A stretch of DNA of 8,558 nt from CAZZCN01 sp964652975 (GCA_964652975.1 CAZZCN010000103.1:1-8558), one strand, 5' to 3'; shown: positions 1 to 7,082, counted from the stretch's first letter. The notes: generated by a model not told the origin, from the letters alone. Made by a program: numbers and translations.

Positions 1-2156
1 TAAACTGCACACAGATTTCGATGAAAATCGAGACGAAAAAACTTGACTACGAAAACATCAAGTATCGGATCAAAACATTAACAGAACTAGAGAAAAACCG
101 CGAAGGATATAGTGAAACAGTAAAAGCAATTATGAGCAAAGCCCTTGAGGAGAAGGATTTTGCCGTAGGTATAAGAGGAACAGTGGGTGAACTTATAAGC
201 GTCACCAAGGAATACGAGACTGCTATAGAAATAGCCTTGGGCAATTCTGTACAGAACATTGTAACGGATACCGAAAAGACTGCATCAGCTATAATAGAGC
301 ACTTAAAGCAAAACAAGCTGGGACGTGCAACTTTTTTACCGATTTCATCAATTTCCGGAAGATCTCTTGAGAACGAATATCTGACCGGAGCGAGAAAGAT
401 GCCGGGATTTATAGGCATAGCCAAGGATTTGGTGGAAGCACCAGGTGATATCAAAGGCATAATTGATAATCTACTCGGTCGGATAGTCATTGCAGACGTA
501 CTGCCTAATGCAATTAATATGGCAAAAAGATTCGGGTACTCGTTTAGAATTGTAACACTAGAAGGAGACGTAGTTAATCCTGGCGGCTCGCTTACAGGTG
601 GATACCAAAGAACACGCGGTATCGGCATTCTGGGCAGAGCAAGGGAAATCGAGCAACTGGAACAGGATGTAGTCACAATTAAGACTTATATAGACGAGCT
701 TGCGGATTCTCTTCCCAAGGCAGAAAACGAACTTACCAGGAAGGCACGTGATCTTCACAGCTTTGAACAGACAATGACTGCCAATTCCCACGAAAAGATT
801 CGCGAGGAGTCAAGACTTGCACAGATAATACAAGATATTACCAGATGTGTCGGCAGGATAGGGATGCAAAAGGCTGAACAGGAACAGCTTGCCAAGCAAC
901 GAGAAGAAATTGTCAGAGAAGCAGATATGATGGATAAGGAATCTGTTGTAATAGAAGAAGAGATATCCGTATTAAAATCAGAGCTCGAAAAAATCGAAAT
1001 AACCAACAAGGAAGAGCAGGAGAGCCGAGACGAGCTTAGAGAATTGATTTCCGACTTAAAGCTTTCTGTAAATTCTATAGAGGAATCCTTGATTGCCGCA
1101 AAAGAAATGACGGAGAGGATCGACAAAGAAAAGCAGTCGTTTATCAACAATATCGAGAAAAGAAAAGAAGAACAGAAGAAATCCGACTCTGACATTAACG
1201 CCCTTGAACTTAAAAATAATGAGCTTATAGTGCTAATTGAGGCTAAAAGCGAACAAAGGGATAAAATTACCGACGAAATAAACGCCCTATCTAATGAGAA
1301 GAACGAACACGATGAGAAAATGTCAACATTCTATGACCGCTTTGAGGAACTTTCCAATAAAATAAGCGAACTTACCCTAGAACTCGGCAAGTCCGAAGTT
1401 AAGAAGGGGCGGATGGAAACCGCTCTGGACGAGGTAAAGAACAAGCTTTGGGAACAGTATGAACTGACCTATGATAATGCACAGAAATGGAAAATGGACA
1501 TTGACAATCCAACCGCCGCGCTAAAGCGTGTAAACGAACTCAAAACCTCTATAAAGTCACTTGGTGACATCAATGTTAATTCCATCGAAGAATATGACAA
1601 GGTTTCAGAACGATATGAATTTCTCAAGAAGCAGCGCGACGATATTGAACTGTCGAAGCAGAAACTTCTTAAAATGATAACTGACTTAACCGAAGAGATG
1701 CGAAAACAGTTCATTTCACACTTTAGAATTATAAACGAGAATTTCAAAGTGGTTTTTTCGGAACTTTTCGGTGGTGGTATGGCAGAAATAATTTTGAGCA
1801 ATGAAGACGATGTTTTAACCTGTAATATTGACATTCATGCACAGCCTCCAGGCAAGAAACTTCAGAACATGCTTTTACTGTCAGGCGGAGAACGCTGTCT
1901 CACAGCTATCGCGCTGCTTTTTGCAATACTAAAACTCCGTCCATCACCATTTTGTGTACTTGATGAGATTGAAGCAGCGCTTGACGATGCCAATATAGTT
2001 CGATTTAGTGAATACATCAGGAATTATTCCGAGGAGTCACAATTTATCCTGGTAACTCACAGAAAAGGCACCATGGAATCCGCCGACATGATTTATGGTG
2101 TTACTATGCAGGAGCGCGGCATATCAAAGATACTGTCTATGAGACTTTCGGACTAA
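1..2156 (+). CDS. smc: Chromosome partition/condensation protein SMC, C-terminal part (5' end outside window)
   Basis: This is the C-terminal part of the SMC ATPase, which dimerises and with ScpA/ScpB compacts and segregates the chromosome. The frame is open from the left edge (first full codon at base 3), so the ATG at 21 is probably internal; bacterial SMCs are usually near 1,150-1,200 residues, so roughly 480 are missing. Counting from that ATG, the globular hinge spans about residues 45-200, with the family stretch EGDVVNPGGSLTGG at 181-194. A long Glu/Lys-rich coiled coil follows (about 205-530), then the C-terminal head. The head has the ABC signature LSGGE (620-624), Walker B CVLDE ending in catalytic Glu649, the D-loop ALDD and switch His680 in VTHRK. 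All key residues are present. It ends at TAA 2154-2156, 252 bases before ftsY, its usual neighbour. The identification is secure. Confidence 0.97.
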   Translation, partial: NCTQISMKIETKKLDYENIKYRIKTLTELEKNREGYSETVKAIMSKALEEKDFAVGIRGTVGELISVTKEYETAIEIALGNSVQNIVTDTEKTASAIIEHLKQNKLGRATFLPISSISGRSLENEYLTGARKMPGFIGIAKDLVEAPGDIKGIIDNLLGRIVIADVLPNAINMAKRFGYSFRIVTLEGDVVNPGGSLTGGYQRTRGIGILGRAREIEQLEQDVVTIKTYIDELADSLPKAENELTRKARDLHSFEQTMTANSHEKIREESRLAQIIQDITRCVGRIGMQKAEQEQLAKQREEIVREADMMDKESVVIEEEISVLKSELEKIEITNKEEQESRDELRELISDLKLSVNSIEESLIAAKEMTERIDKEKQSFINNIEKRKEEQKKSDSDINALELKNNELIVLIEAKSEQRDKITDEINALSNEKNEHDEKMSTFYDRFEELSNKISELTLELGKSEVKKGRMETALDEVKNKLWEQYELTYDNAQKWKMDIDNPTAALKRVNELKTSIKSLGDINVNSIEEYDKVSERYEFLKKQRDDIELSKQKLLKMITDLTEEMRKQFISHFRIINENFKVVFSELFGGGMAEIILSNEDDVLTCNIDIHAQPPGKKLQNMLLLSGGERCLTAIALLFAILKLRPSPFCVLDEIEAALDDANIVRFSEYIRNYSEESQFILVTHRKGTMESADMIYGVTMQERGISKILSMRLSD

Positions 2157-2408
2157 AGCACTGACAATAGAAATATAGAATATAAATACTGAATAGAATG
2201 AAAGCTTCAGAGACCACAAACATCAGAGACCACAAAAACGTTAGAATGTAAAATGCAGCGAACACTGACTTTAGAAAGCACAAAATATACAGAATACAAA
2301 AAATACAAATACTAAATGCAATACGAAAAAACATATATTAACAATAACTGTCAAATTAGTAAAGATATTCGGTGAATAGTAAAAGACAATTTTAAAGGGG
2401 ATTTAATA
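2157..2408 (+). other. A-rich smc-ftsY spacer with short direct repeats
   Basis: No gene, RNA or terminator hairpin was recognised here. The + strand is A-rich and T-poor for most of the stretch. A 14-base direct repeat, TCAGAGACCACAAA, occurs at 2207-2220 and 2223-2236. The words GCAGCGAA (2255-2262) and AAGCACAAAATA (2276-2287) recur after ftsY at 3386-3393 and 3367-3378. The last bases hold the ftsY ribosome binding site (AAAGGGG, 2394-2400). With no terminator seen, smc and ftsY may be cotranscribed; no convincing promoter was found. Confidence 0.55.
2207..2236 (+). repeat. 14-bp tandem direct repeat, TCAGAGACCACAAA
   Basis: There are two exact copies (2207-2220 and 2223-2236) separated by two bases, lying 50 bases after the smc stop codon. 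They look like a local duplication in a low-complexity spacer. No function is evident. Confidence 0.6.
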
Positions 2409-3317
2409 ATGGGAATATTTGATATCTTTCGTAAAGGGATGACAAAGACAAGAGACTTCGTCTCCGAGAATATCACTAGAATTTCCGCAACTTTAGGATA
2501 TTTCAACGAAGATATGCTTGATGAACTCGAAATAGTTCTAGTTCAGGCCGATGTTGGTGCAACATGTGCAATGTCTCTTATGGATGCAATACGCAAATCC
2601 ATTAAAGAAGAGGGAAATAACTCAAGAGAATTCGTTCTCATGACCCTAAAAAAGAAAATGACAGATATTCTGGGCCAAGAAAAGAAACTTACGATAAAAG
2701 AAGGATGTCTGAATATTATTCTTTTAGTTGGAGTAAACGGCACAGGCAAAACAACAACCGCCGGCAAATTATGCCTGAGATTTAAAAATCAGGACAAAAG
2801 TGTAATAATGGCGGCAGCCGATACGTTCAGGGCGGCAGCAATAGAGCAGCTGAAGCACTGGGGTGAAAAGACTGATACGCCGGTCATAGCTCATGAGCAA
2901 GGTAGTGACCCAGGTGCTGTGGTTTTTGATGCAATAGCAGCAGCGAAAAAAAGGAAGTCTGATGTATTGATAATCGATACCGCAGGCAGGCTTCACAATA
3001 AGCAAAACCTCATGGACGAACTTGGAAAGATCAACAGAATAATCAAAAGAGAAGCCGGGGAAGATGCAAATTACGAGACATTGCTTGTAATAGACGCAAC
3101 CACAGGGCAAAATGCAATACTTCAGGCGAAGGTATTCAACGAAGTCACAGCTTTAAGCGGAATTGTTCTTACTAAACTAGATAGCAACGCCAAGGGTGGA
3201 GTTGCTATTTCGGTCGCCTATGAAACCGGTATACCTATTATTATGGCCGGATTGGGAGAAAAAGCAGAAGATCTGGTTGATTTTTCTCCTGCAACGTTCG
3301 TAGAGTCGATATTTTAA
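2409..3317 (+). CDS. ftsY: SRP receptor GTPase FtsY
   Basis: FtsY is the membrane-associated receptor that docks Ffh-ribosome complexes at the Sec translocon and hydrolyses GTP in a twinned complex with Ffh. The 302-residue protein is essentially only the NG module: a short basic amphipathic N-terminus (MGIFDIFRKG), the N-domain helices (about 20-90), then the GTPase. Motifs are G1 GVNGTGKTT (108-116), G2 DTFRAAA (138-144), G3 DTAGR (190-194), G4 TKLD (255-258) and the closing GLGE (281-284). The acidic A domain of enterobacterial FtsY is absent, as is usual in Firmicutes. The start is supported by AAAGGGG (2394-2400), 8 bases upstream. G4 is followed by SNAKGG where GTAKGG is common, and GLGE replaces the commoner GVGE; both are mild changes. 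Its partner Ffh is encoded 4.6 kb downstream. Confidence 0.97.
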   Translation: MGIFDIFRKGMTKTRDFVSENITRISATLGYFNEDMLDELEIVLVQADVGATCAMSLMDAIRKSIKEEGNNSREFVLMTLKKKMTDILGQEKKLTIKEGCLNIILLVGVNGTGKTTTAGKLCLRFKNQDKSVIMAAADTFRAAAIEQLKHWGEKTDTPVIAHEQGSDPGAVVFDAIAAAKKRKSDVLIIDTAGRLHNKQNLMDELGKINRIIKREAGEDANYETLLVIDATTGQNAILQAKVFNEVTALSGIVLTKLDSNAKGGVAISVAYETGIPIIMAGLGEKAEDLVDFSPATFVESIF

Positions 3318-3399
3318 GCACAAAAGAGCCATTAAGAGCGAATAATAGTCGTAGAATAGATTTATTAAGCACAAAATAACCTCTGGCAGCGAATAACAG
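3315..3399 (+). repeat. Imperfect 34-bp direct repeat pair after ftsY
   Basis: Copy 1 (3315-3348) begins at the ftsY stop codon and copy 2 is at 3366-3399, a 51-base period. Both open with TAAGCACAAAA and close with AGCGAATAA followed by AG or CAG; the middle has diverged. The region forms no terminator hairpin. It shares words with the smc-ftsY spacer. It looks like a decayed duplication; no function is recognised. Confidence 0.5.
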
Positions 3400-3467
3400 A
3401 CTATGAAGGATTTTGAAAATTTGTCAAATATGGTAATAGTACCCAAATCAAAAAATCAAACAAAAAA

Positions 3468-3507
3468 ATTAGCTAATATTGTACAATTGATGCATAAAAT
3501 TCGAATT
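3468..3507. promoter_or_regulatory. Cluster of three perfect 10-bp palindromes overlapping the -35 box (possible operator)
   Basis: ATTAGCTAAT (3468-3477) is directly abutted by ATTGTACAAT (3478-3487). A third palindrome, AATTCGAATT (3498-3507), overlaps the first two bases of the -35 hexamer at 3506. All are perfectly self-complementary. Dimeric regulators often bind such sites upstream of or across a -35 box, so this could be an operator for the large secreted-protein gene. AT-rich DNA makes single palindromes cheap; the clustering is the point. No particular regulator is recognised. Confidence 0.4.
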
Positions 3508-3534
3508 GACATATCTATGCTAATTATCTATAAT
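3506..3534 (+). promoter_or_regulatory. Consensus sigma-A promoter, TTGACA-N17-TATAAT
   Basis: The -35 box TTGACA (3506-3511) and the -10 box TATAAT (3529-3534) both match the housekeeping consensus at every position, with the optimal 17-base spacer. Transcription would start near 3541 and give a leader of about 235 bases before the large secreted-protein gene. A promoter this strong would normally need repression or another control if expression is not constitutive. Confidence 0.85.
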
Positions 3535-3728
3535 GTATTTAATCAAATATGAATTTAGTCAATAATTATTAATAAGCATAGTTCTACTCTCGCAATGTAG
3601 TACTAATTATTTGCTCAAGTAAGAACAAGTGATTGATTCATATGTATTGGGTAAATGTTTTAAAATGTTAAATATTTTTTAGGTAAACTTGTAAGTTGGA
3701 TTTCGCCAAATATATTAAGTGCTTTTAT

Positions 3729-3765
3729 CAGCAGCAGCAGTAGAAGAAGAAGAAGAAGAAGAAGA
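3729..3765 (+). repeat. Triplet microsatellite (CAG)4 T (AGA)8 at the ribosome binding site
   Basis: Four CAG units (3729-3740), one T (3741) and eight perfect AGA units (3742-3765) run without interruption into GGG (3766-3768), so the end of the tract forms the Shine-Dalgarno sequence of the large gene. Replication slippage would change leader length in steps of three and the number of purine-rich sites near the 16S anti-SD pairing region, without moving the reading frame. Confidence 0.9.
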
Positions 3766-3768
3766 GGG
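3763..3768 (+). promoter_or_regulatory. Ribosome binding site AGAGGG, favours the ATG at 3778
   Basis: Two in-frame ATGs are available, at 3769 and 3778. The purine-rich AGAGGG touches the first one, leaving no spacing, but sits 9 bases from the second. The second also gives a cleaner signal peptide that starts MKRIKK. The start at 3778 is therefore preferred. Confidence 0.65.
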
Positions 3769-3777
3769 ATGCATTAT

Positions 3778-6700
3778 ATGAAGAGAATAAAGAAAGTCTT
3801 AATCCTGGCGATGGTCATGGGGGTTGCGGTATCTGCGATATTGATCAGAACATCGGGTGCCACTTCGGAGCTGAATGAATATTATGATGATATGACTGGT
3901 TTAATAAGTACAGCCACAGATAATGTGTTCGGTCAAACATTTACACCAACCAAAAATGGACAATTAGACAAAATAGAAATTTATGCCATGAAATCTACTA
4001 TTTTCACTACAGATGCAACAGCTGAAATTTATGCAACAGATTCAGATGGGATAATTACAGGAACGGCATTAGGAACAAGCTCAACATCTACAGTTGACGG
4101 AATTGCATGGCAAGCATTTGCTTTCGCTGTAGGCAACAGGCCTGAGCTAGTTGCGGGATCAATGTATGCAATTTTAGTAACGACTAGTAATTATAGTTTG
4201 ACGTACAGCTTTAAATCAGATGATTCATATTTTCAAGGGACGAATCTAACGGACAAATACACCAAGGGGACAGGCGATATACTATTCAAAACTTATTTAA
4301 TACCAACCGAGTACGTAGTTTCATTTATGAATGGTGACACTCTATTCGATACGCAAAACGTTGAGTATGGAATGGATGCAACGCCACCTGTGAATGAACC
4401 GGAAAAGGCTGGATATACTTTTGCATATTGGGACGACTATTCTGTTATTACTGAGAATAGGATGGTTTATGCTAATTATTATATTAATAGTTATACAATA
4501 TCATTTGACAACAATGGCTTTTACGTATCGCCTATTACACAGGACTATGGAACAGCAGTAAGCGCTCCCGCTAATCCTAATAAAACAGGATATACATTTG
4601 TTACATGGTGCATTGATATTGGACTGGAAACACCATATATATTTGACACAATGCCTTCAGAAGATTTTACTCTTTATGCCAAATGGATAGTTAATCAGTA
4701 CACAATTGCATTTAATAGTAATGGTGGTTCTTCTGTTAATTCTATTACACAGAATTATTTGACCAGTGTACAAGCACCTCAGGTACCTACAAAAGCTGAC
4801 TATACATTTAATGCGTGGTACAAGAATTCAAACCTACAAACTATAAATAATTTTCCGATGAATATGCCTTTAGGAGGAACTACACTCTATGCTAAGTGGA
4901 CCATCAAATCATACACAATTACCTTTGACAGTACAGGAGGCACAAACGTTAATCCGATAACTAAAGTTTTCGATGCAACTGTTACGGCACCATCGCCTCC
5001 AACCAGACAAGGGTATTCTTTTGGGGGATGGTATAGTAATGTAGAGATAACGCTTCCTTATGTATTTAATAAAATGCCTTCGGGTGGAATTACATTATAT
5101 GCAAAATGGATTCCTCAGACTCCACATTACATTACATATGCAACAAACGGTAGCACGAATGGTTCTGCCCCATCAGATAGTACCGCATATGCAATTGGAT
5201 CCGCAGTCACTACAAAGGCAAACACAGGATTGCTTTTCAAGGAGGGTTATGGATTTTCGCAGTGGAATACTGCTGCGGACGGTTCAGGAACGAGTTATCC
5301 AGTAGGAACAGGTACATTTGCAATGGGTTCTACCGACATTACGCTGTATCCTATATATGTGAAGACAGAGGTTACACTCAAGGACAAGACGGTAAGTGGA
5401 TTTACAGTAAACATCAAAGGTTGGCAGACAGGTTTTATATATCAGATATGGAATTACAGCGAAATTACAAGTGACATATTCCTTGATAGCAAGGAACGCA
5501 AAGTCAACCAATGGCTTCTAGCAAAAGCCTGCGCACTGGGCAGAACCGGTACTATCCAGCCCGATGGAAGTATTAACTATAACATAAGCCTTTTCACATC
5601 TCCGGACAAGAATTATACTGTTGCTGTAAGAATGGCCAACGAAAATTCTGTACATGTTGACGTTTTAAAGGATACACTTACCGAATCGGAATACCTGAAA
5701 ATCAACAAGGTCAAAGTTGACGGAGTTTTTGCTGACGGTACTGTAACTAAGGAAATCAAGACAGGAGCTACTGCTACAATTGAGATAATTACCAACATAA
5801 CGGCGAATACTACATACACCGTAAAAGTTCTTGAAACAGACCAGACTATTACCGCAGAGAATATTAATAATCCCGGCAGATTCGTCTGGGATATTTCCGA
5901 AAAGTCTCCAAGAACATATACATTAAGATTAATGGCAAGCAACAATGGCATTACGGATACAAGAGAGATTAAATTCGTTCTTTATAAAACTGAAGGAGTT
6001 GTTTTTGCCAGTATTGACGCAATGACAATGGATTTAGATAGCAACACTGCATTGCCAAGAAGCCTTACAATGACCCCCAACTATTTTGCCGGGAATTTCT
6101 ATTATAAAATATCAGAACCCGGCAGGGCTGAATATTTTAAATCGAATACGACTACAAGCCACGACCCCATAATCAAGCCAATGGCAGCATATGGTAATTT
6201 CATGATTGTAGGAATAACGAACAGGACAGACATAGGACCCAACACCGGATATTACGACGACGGTATAATCAAATATGTGAATGTCGCCCGTAGCACAAGC
6301 CCTTCTTCGATTACATTCACATCGGATGTTACCATATCTCCAACTGTGCAGAAAGGAACTGCCATATTATTCACAAGCGTAGCCTCAATTGCCGGAATAG
6401 GCTCTACTCCTGTACAATATTCATTCTGGAGGTATGATGCAAACGGATACTCTCTTGTAAAGGACTGGGCCACCTATAATCCATCGGATGAGAATCCCGC
6501 TAACACATTGAACTGGAAGCCTGCAAGAGTCGGTGAATATACCTTGCAAGTTAGAGCAAAAGGAACAGATGCGCTTTCTTACGAAGTAGCTAAAACTATC
6601 AACGTAAAGGTAGTAGATACTACCGAAAGAATTGCCGAAAATGTAGTTATTTCAATTAACAGCGATGAACTTAATGCAAACGCTCTGGCAAGGAAGGCGA

Positions 6701-6930
6701 TAGTAATCAAGGCAAATGTATCGTCTGCAACAGACGAAGACCTGCTTTACAACTTTGTTGTTTCTGACCCTGACATGTTTACAACAGTATATTCGGGTTA
6801 TTCCACAGAACCCGAATACGTATGGACACCCAGAGAAGCAAGAGATTATGTCGTGTCTGTATATGTCAAAAACAGAAGTTCATTTGGTAAATTTGACGCG
6901 GCTCAATCCTTTACTATTACTGTCAAATAG
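3778..6930 (+). CDS. Large secreted multidomain protein with InlB-B (Listeria-Bacteroides) repeats and beta-rich C-terminus
   Basis: The 1,050-residue product (1,053 from the ATG at 3769; numbering below uses that ATG) begins with a Sec signal peptide: a basic MKRIKK, a hydrophobic core to about residue 26 and small residues near 29-33. Residues 38-178 resemble jelly-roll modules of surface proteins (FGQTFTPTKNGQLDKIEIYA, ending ILFKTY). Residues 182-532 hold four to five InlB-B/Flg_new type repeats. The remainder (533-1053) is a chain of beta-sandwich-like modules; YSFWRYDANGY with NTLNWKPARVGEYTLQVRAKG recalls triple-tyrosine (Y_Y_Y) domains of clostridial exoproteins. No LPXTG, SLH, dockerin or C-terminal membrane helix is visible, so release or non-covalent wall binding is likely. 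No catalytic motif is seen. InlB-B repeats in other proteins serve as spacers or in adhesion; a surface or adhesive role here is inference. It has its own promoter and terminator, and its codon use is uneven. Confidence 0.85.
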   Translation: MKRIKKVLILAMVMGVAVSAILIRTSGATSELNEYYDDMTGLISTATDNVFGQTFTPTKNGQLDKIEIYAMKSTIFTTDATAEIYATDSDGIITGTALGTSSTSTVDGIAWQAFAFAVGNRPELVAGSMYAILVTTSNYSLTYSFKSDDSYFQGTNLTDKYTKGTGDILFKTYLIPTEYVVSFMNGDTLFDTQNVEYGMDATPPVNEPEKAGYTFAYWDDYSVITENRMVYANYYINSYTISFDNNGFYVSPITQDYGTAVSAPANPNKTGYTFVTWCIDIGLETPYIFDTMPSEDFTLYAKWIVNQYTIAFNSNGGSSVNSITQNYLTSVQAPQVPTKADYTFNAWYKNSNLQTINNFPMNMPLGGTTLYAKWTIKSYTITFDSTGGTNVNPITKVFDATVTAPSPPTRQGYSFGGWYSNVEITLPYVFNKMPSGGITLYAKWIPQTPHYITYATNGSTNGSAPSDSTAYAIGSAVTTKANTGLLFKEGYGFSQWNTAADGSGTSYPVGTGTFAMGSTDITLYPIYVKTEVTLKDKTVSGFTVNIKGWQTGFIYQIWNYSEITSDIFLDSKERKVNQWLLAKACALGRTGTIQPDGSINYNISLFTSPDKNYTVAVRMANENSVHVDVLKDTLTESEYLKINKVKVDGVFADGTVTKEIKTGATATIEIITNITANTTYTVKVLETDQTITAENINNPGRFVWDISEKSPRTYTLRLMASNNGITDTREIKFVLYKTEGVVFASIDAMTMDLDSNTALPRSLTMTPNYFAGNFYYKISEPGRAEYFKSNTTTSHDPIIKPMAAYGNFMIVGITNRTDIGPNTGYYDDGIIKYVNVARSTSPSSITFTSDVTISPTVQKGTAILFTSVASIAGIGSTPVQYSFWRYDANGYSLVKDWATYNPSDENPANTLNWKPARVGEYTLQVRAKGTDALSYEVAKTINVKVVDTTERIAENVVISINSDELNANALARKAIVIKANVSSATDEDLLYNFVVSDPDMFTTVYSGYSTEPEYVWTPREARDYVVSVYVKNRSSFGKFDAAQSFTITVK
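4312..5364 (+). repeat. InlB-B type repeat array within the secreted protein (about five units)
   Basis: Units start near 4312 (degenerate), 4492, 4699, 4912 and 5125 (longer, divergent). The three central units have the pattern Y-T-I-x-F-[DN], then an I-T-[QK] strand, A-P-x-x-P, Y-[TS]-F-x-x-W, a [NF]xMP segment and a closing TLYAKW. Each is about 66-71 residues. The last unit ends in TLYPIY and carries an FSQWNTAADGSGTSY insertion typical of the longer variant. DNA identity between units is low, so the repeat is ancient at protein level and not a recent tandem expansion. Confidence 0.85.
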
Positions 6931-6931
6931 G

Positions 6932-7009
6932 AGCTCCGAATGGACTGATTTGACAGGTGCTATGTTTGACAATGGTTACAAGTATATTGTTCAGATTCAC
7001 ACTTGGTAA
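6932..7009 (+). pseudogene. Possible out-of-frame remnant of a protein C-terminus
   Basis: One base after the stop of the large gene, another frame reads SSEWTDLTGAMFDNGYKYIV, then QIHTW and TAA TAA. The alternating polar/hydrophobic pattern, the Trp-rich ending and the position just before the terminator look like a real beta-strand tail. It has no ribosome binding site, and its only ATG (6962) would give 15 codons. It could be a frameshifted former end of the large protein, or the end of a gene otherwise deleted. The large protein also ends naturally at its own stop, so chance remains possible. Confidence 0.3.
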
Positions 7010-7032
7010 TAATTAAAAATTATCAACATATT

Positions 7033-7082
7033 AACCGGTATACATTCAAAATGAAAAAGATTTGAATAATGCCGGTTTTTTT
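7033..7082 (+). terminator. Rho-independent terminator of the secreted-protein unit
   Basis: AACCGG (7033-7038) pairs with CCGGTT (7072-7077). Above a small internal loop, ATTCAAA (7044-7050) pairs with TTTGAAT (7061-7067) around a 10-base A-rich loop. Seven T (7076-7082) follow, the first two also in the stem. It lies about 100 bases after the large gene and closes that transcription unit. Confidence 0.85.

Larger units (their letters stand above)
3541..3777 (+). other. Long 5' leader of the secreted-protein mRNA
   Basis: This is the predicted untranslated leader between the promoter and the start codon. I did not recognise a known riboswitch. One small hairpin can form: AGTTCTAC (3580-3587) with GTAGTACT (3597-3604), an 8-bp stem with one T-T mismatch and a 9-base loop. 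The only small reading frames are 7 to 9 codons (ATG at 3549 and 3642) without ribosome binding sites. The frame of the large gene is open back to 3664, but no ATG, GTG or TTG precedes 3769, so the triplet tract is probably not translated. Confidence 0.5.

Noticed and set aside
47..676. Reverse-strand reading frame of 209 codons inside smc, and the other reverse-strand frames under the large genes
   Set aside because: They are antisense shadows of strongly supported genes, lack ribosome binding sites and have low-complexity Ser/Ile/Phe-rich translations.
2137..2334. Reverse-strand 65-codon frame in the smc-ftsY spacer, with a hydrophobic Phe/Ile/Leu-rich translation
   Set aside because: The composition simply reflects the complement of an A-rich repetitive spacer, it overlaps the end of smc, and no ribosome binding site was seen.
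2338..2369. Promoter for ftsY (TTAACA with a weak -10 near 2361-2369)
   Set aside because: No -10 hexamer with acceptable match lies at 16-18 bases; GATATT is 20 bases away and AAAGAT matches only 3 of 6.
3664..3768. N-terminal extension of the secreted protein encoding poly-Ser/poly-Arg through the triplet tract
   Set aside because: The frame is open from 3664, but there is no ATG, GTG or TTG before 3769, and the extension would place Arg8 in front of a normal signal peptide.
3541..3768. Riboswitch in the long leader
   Set aside because: I could not match it to a known class; only one weak hairpin forms and no terminator or SD-sequestering alternative is visible. A covariance-model search would decide.
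6780..6930. Sortase (LPXTG) anchor or S-layer homology domain at the end of the secreted protein
   Set aside because: The last residues are an ordinary beta strand ending in TITVK; there is no LPXTG, hydrophobic helix or positively charged tail.
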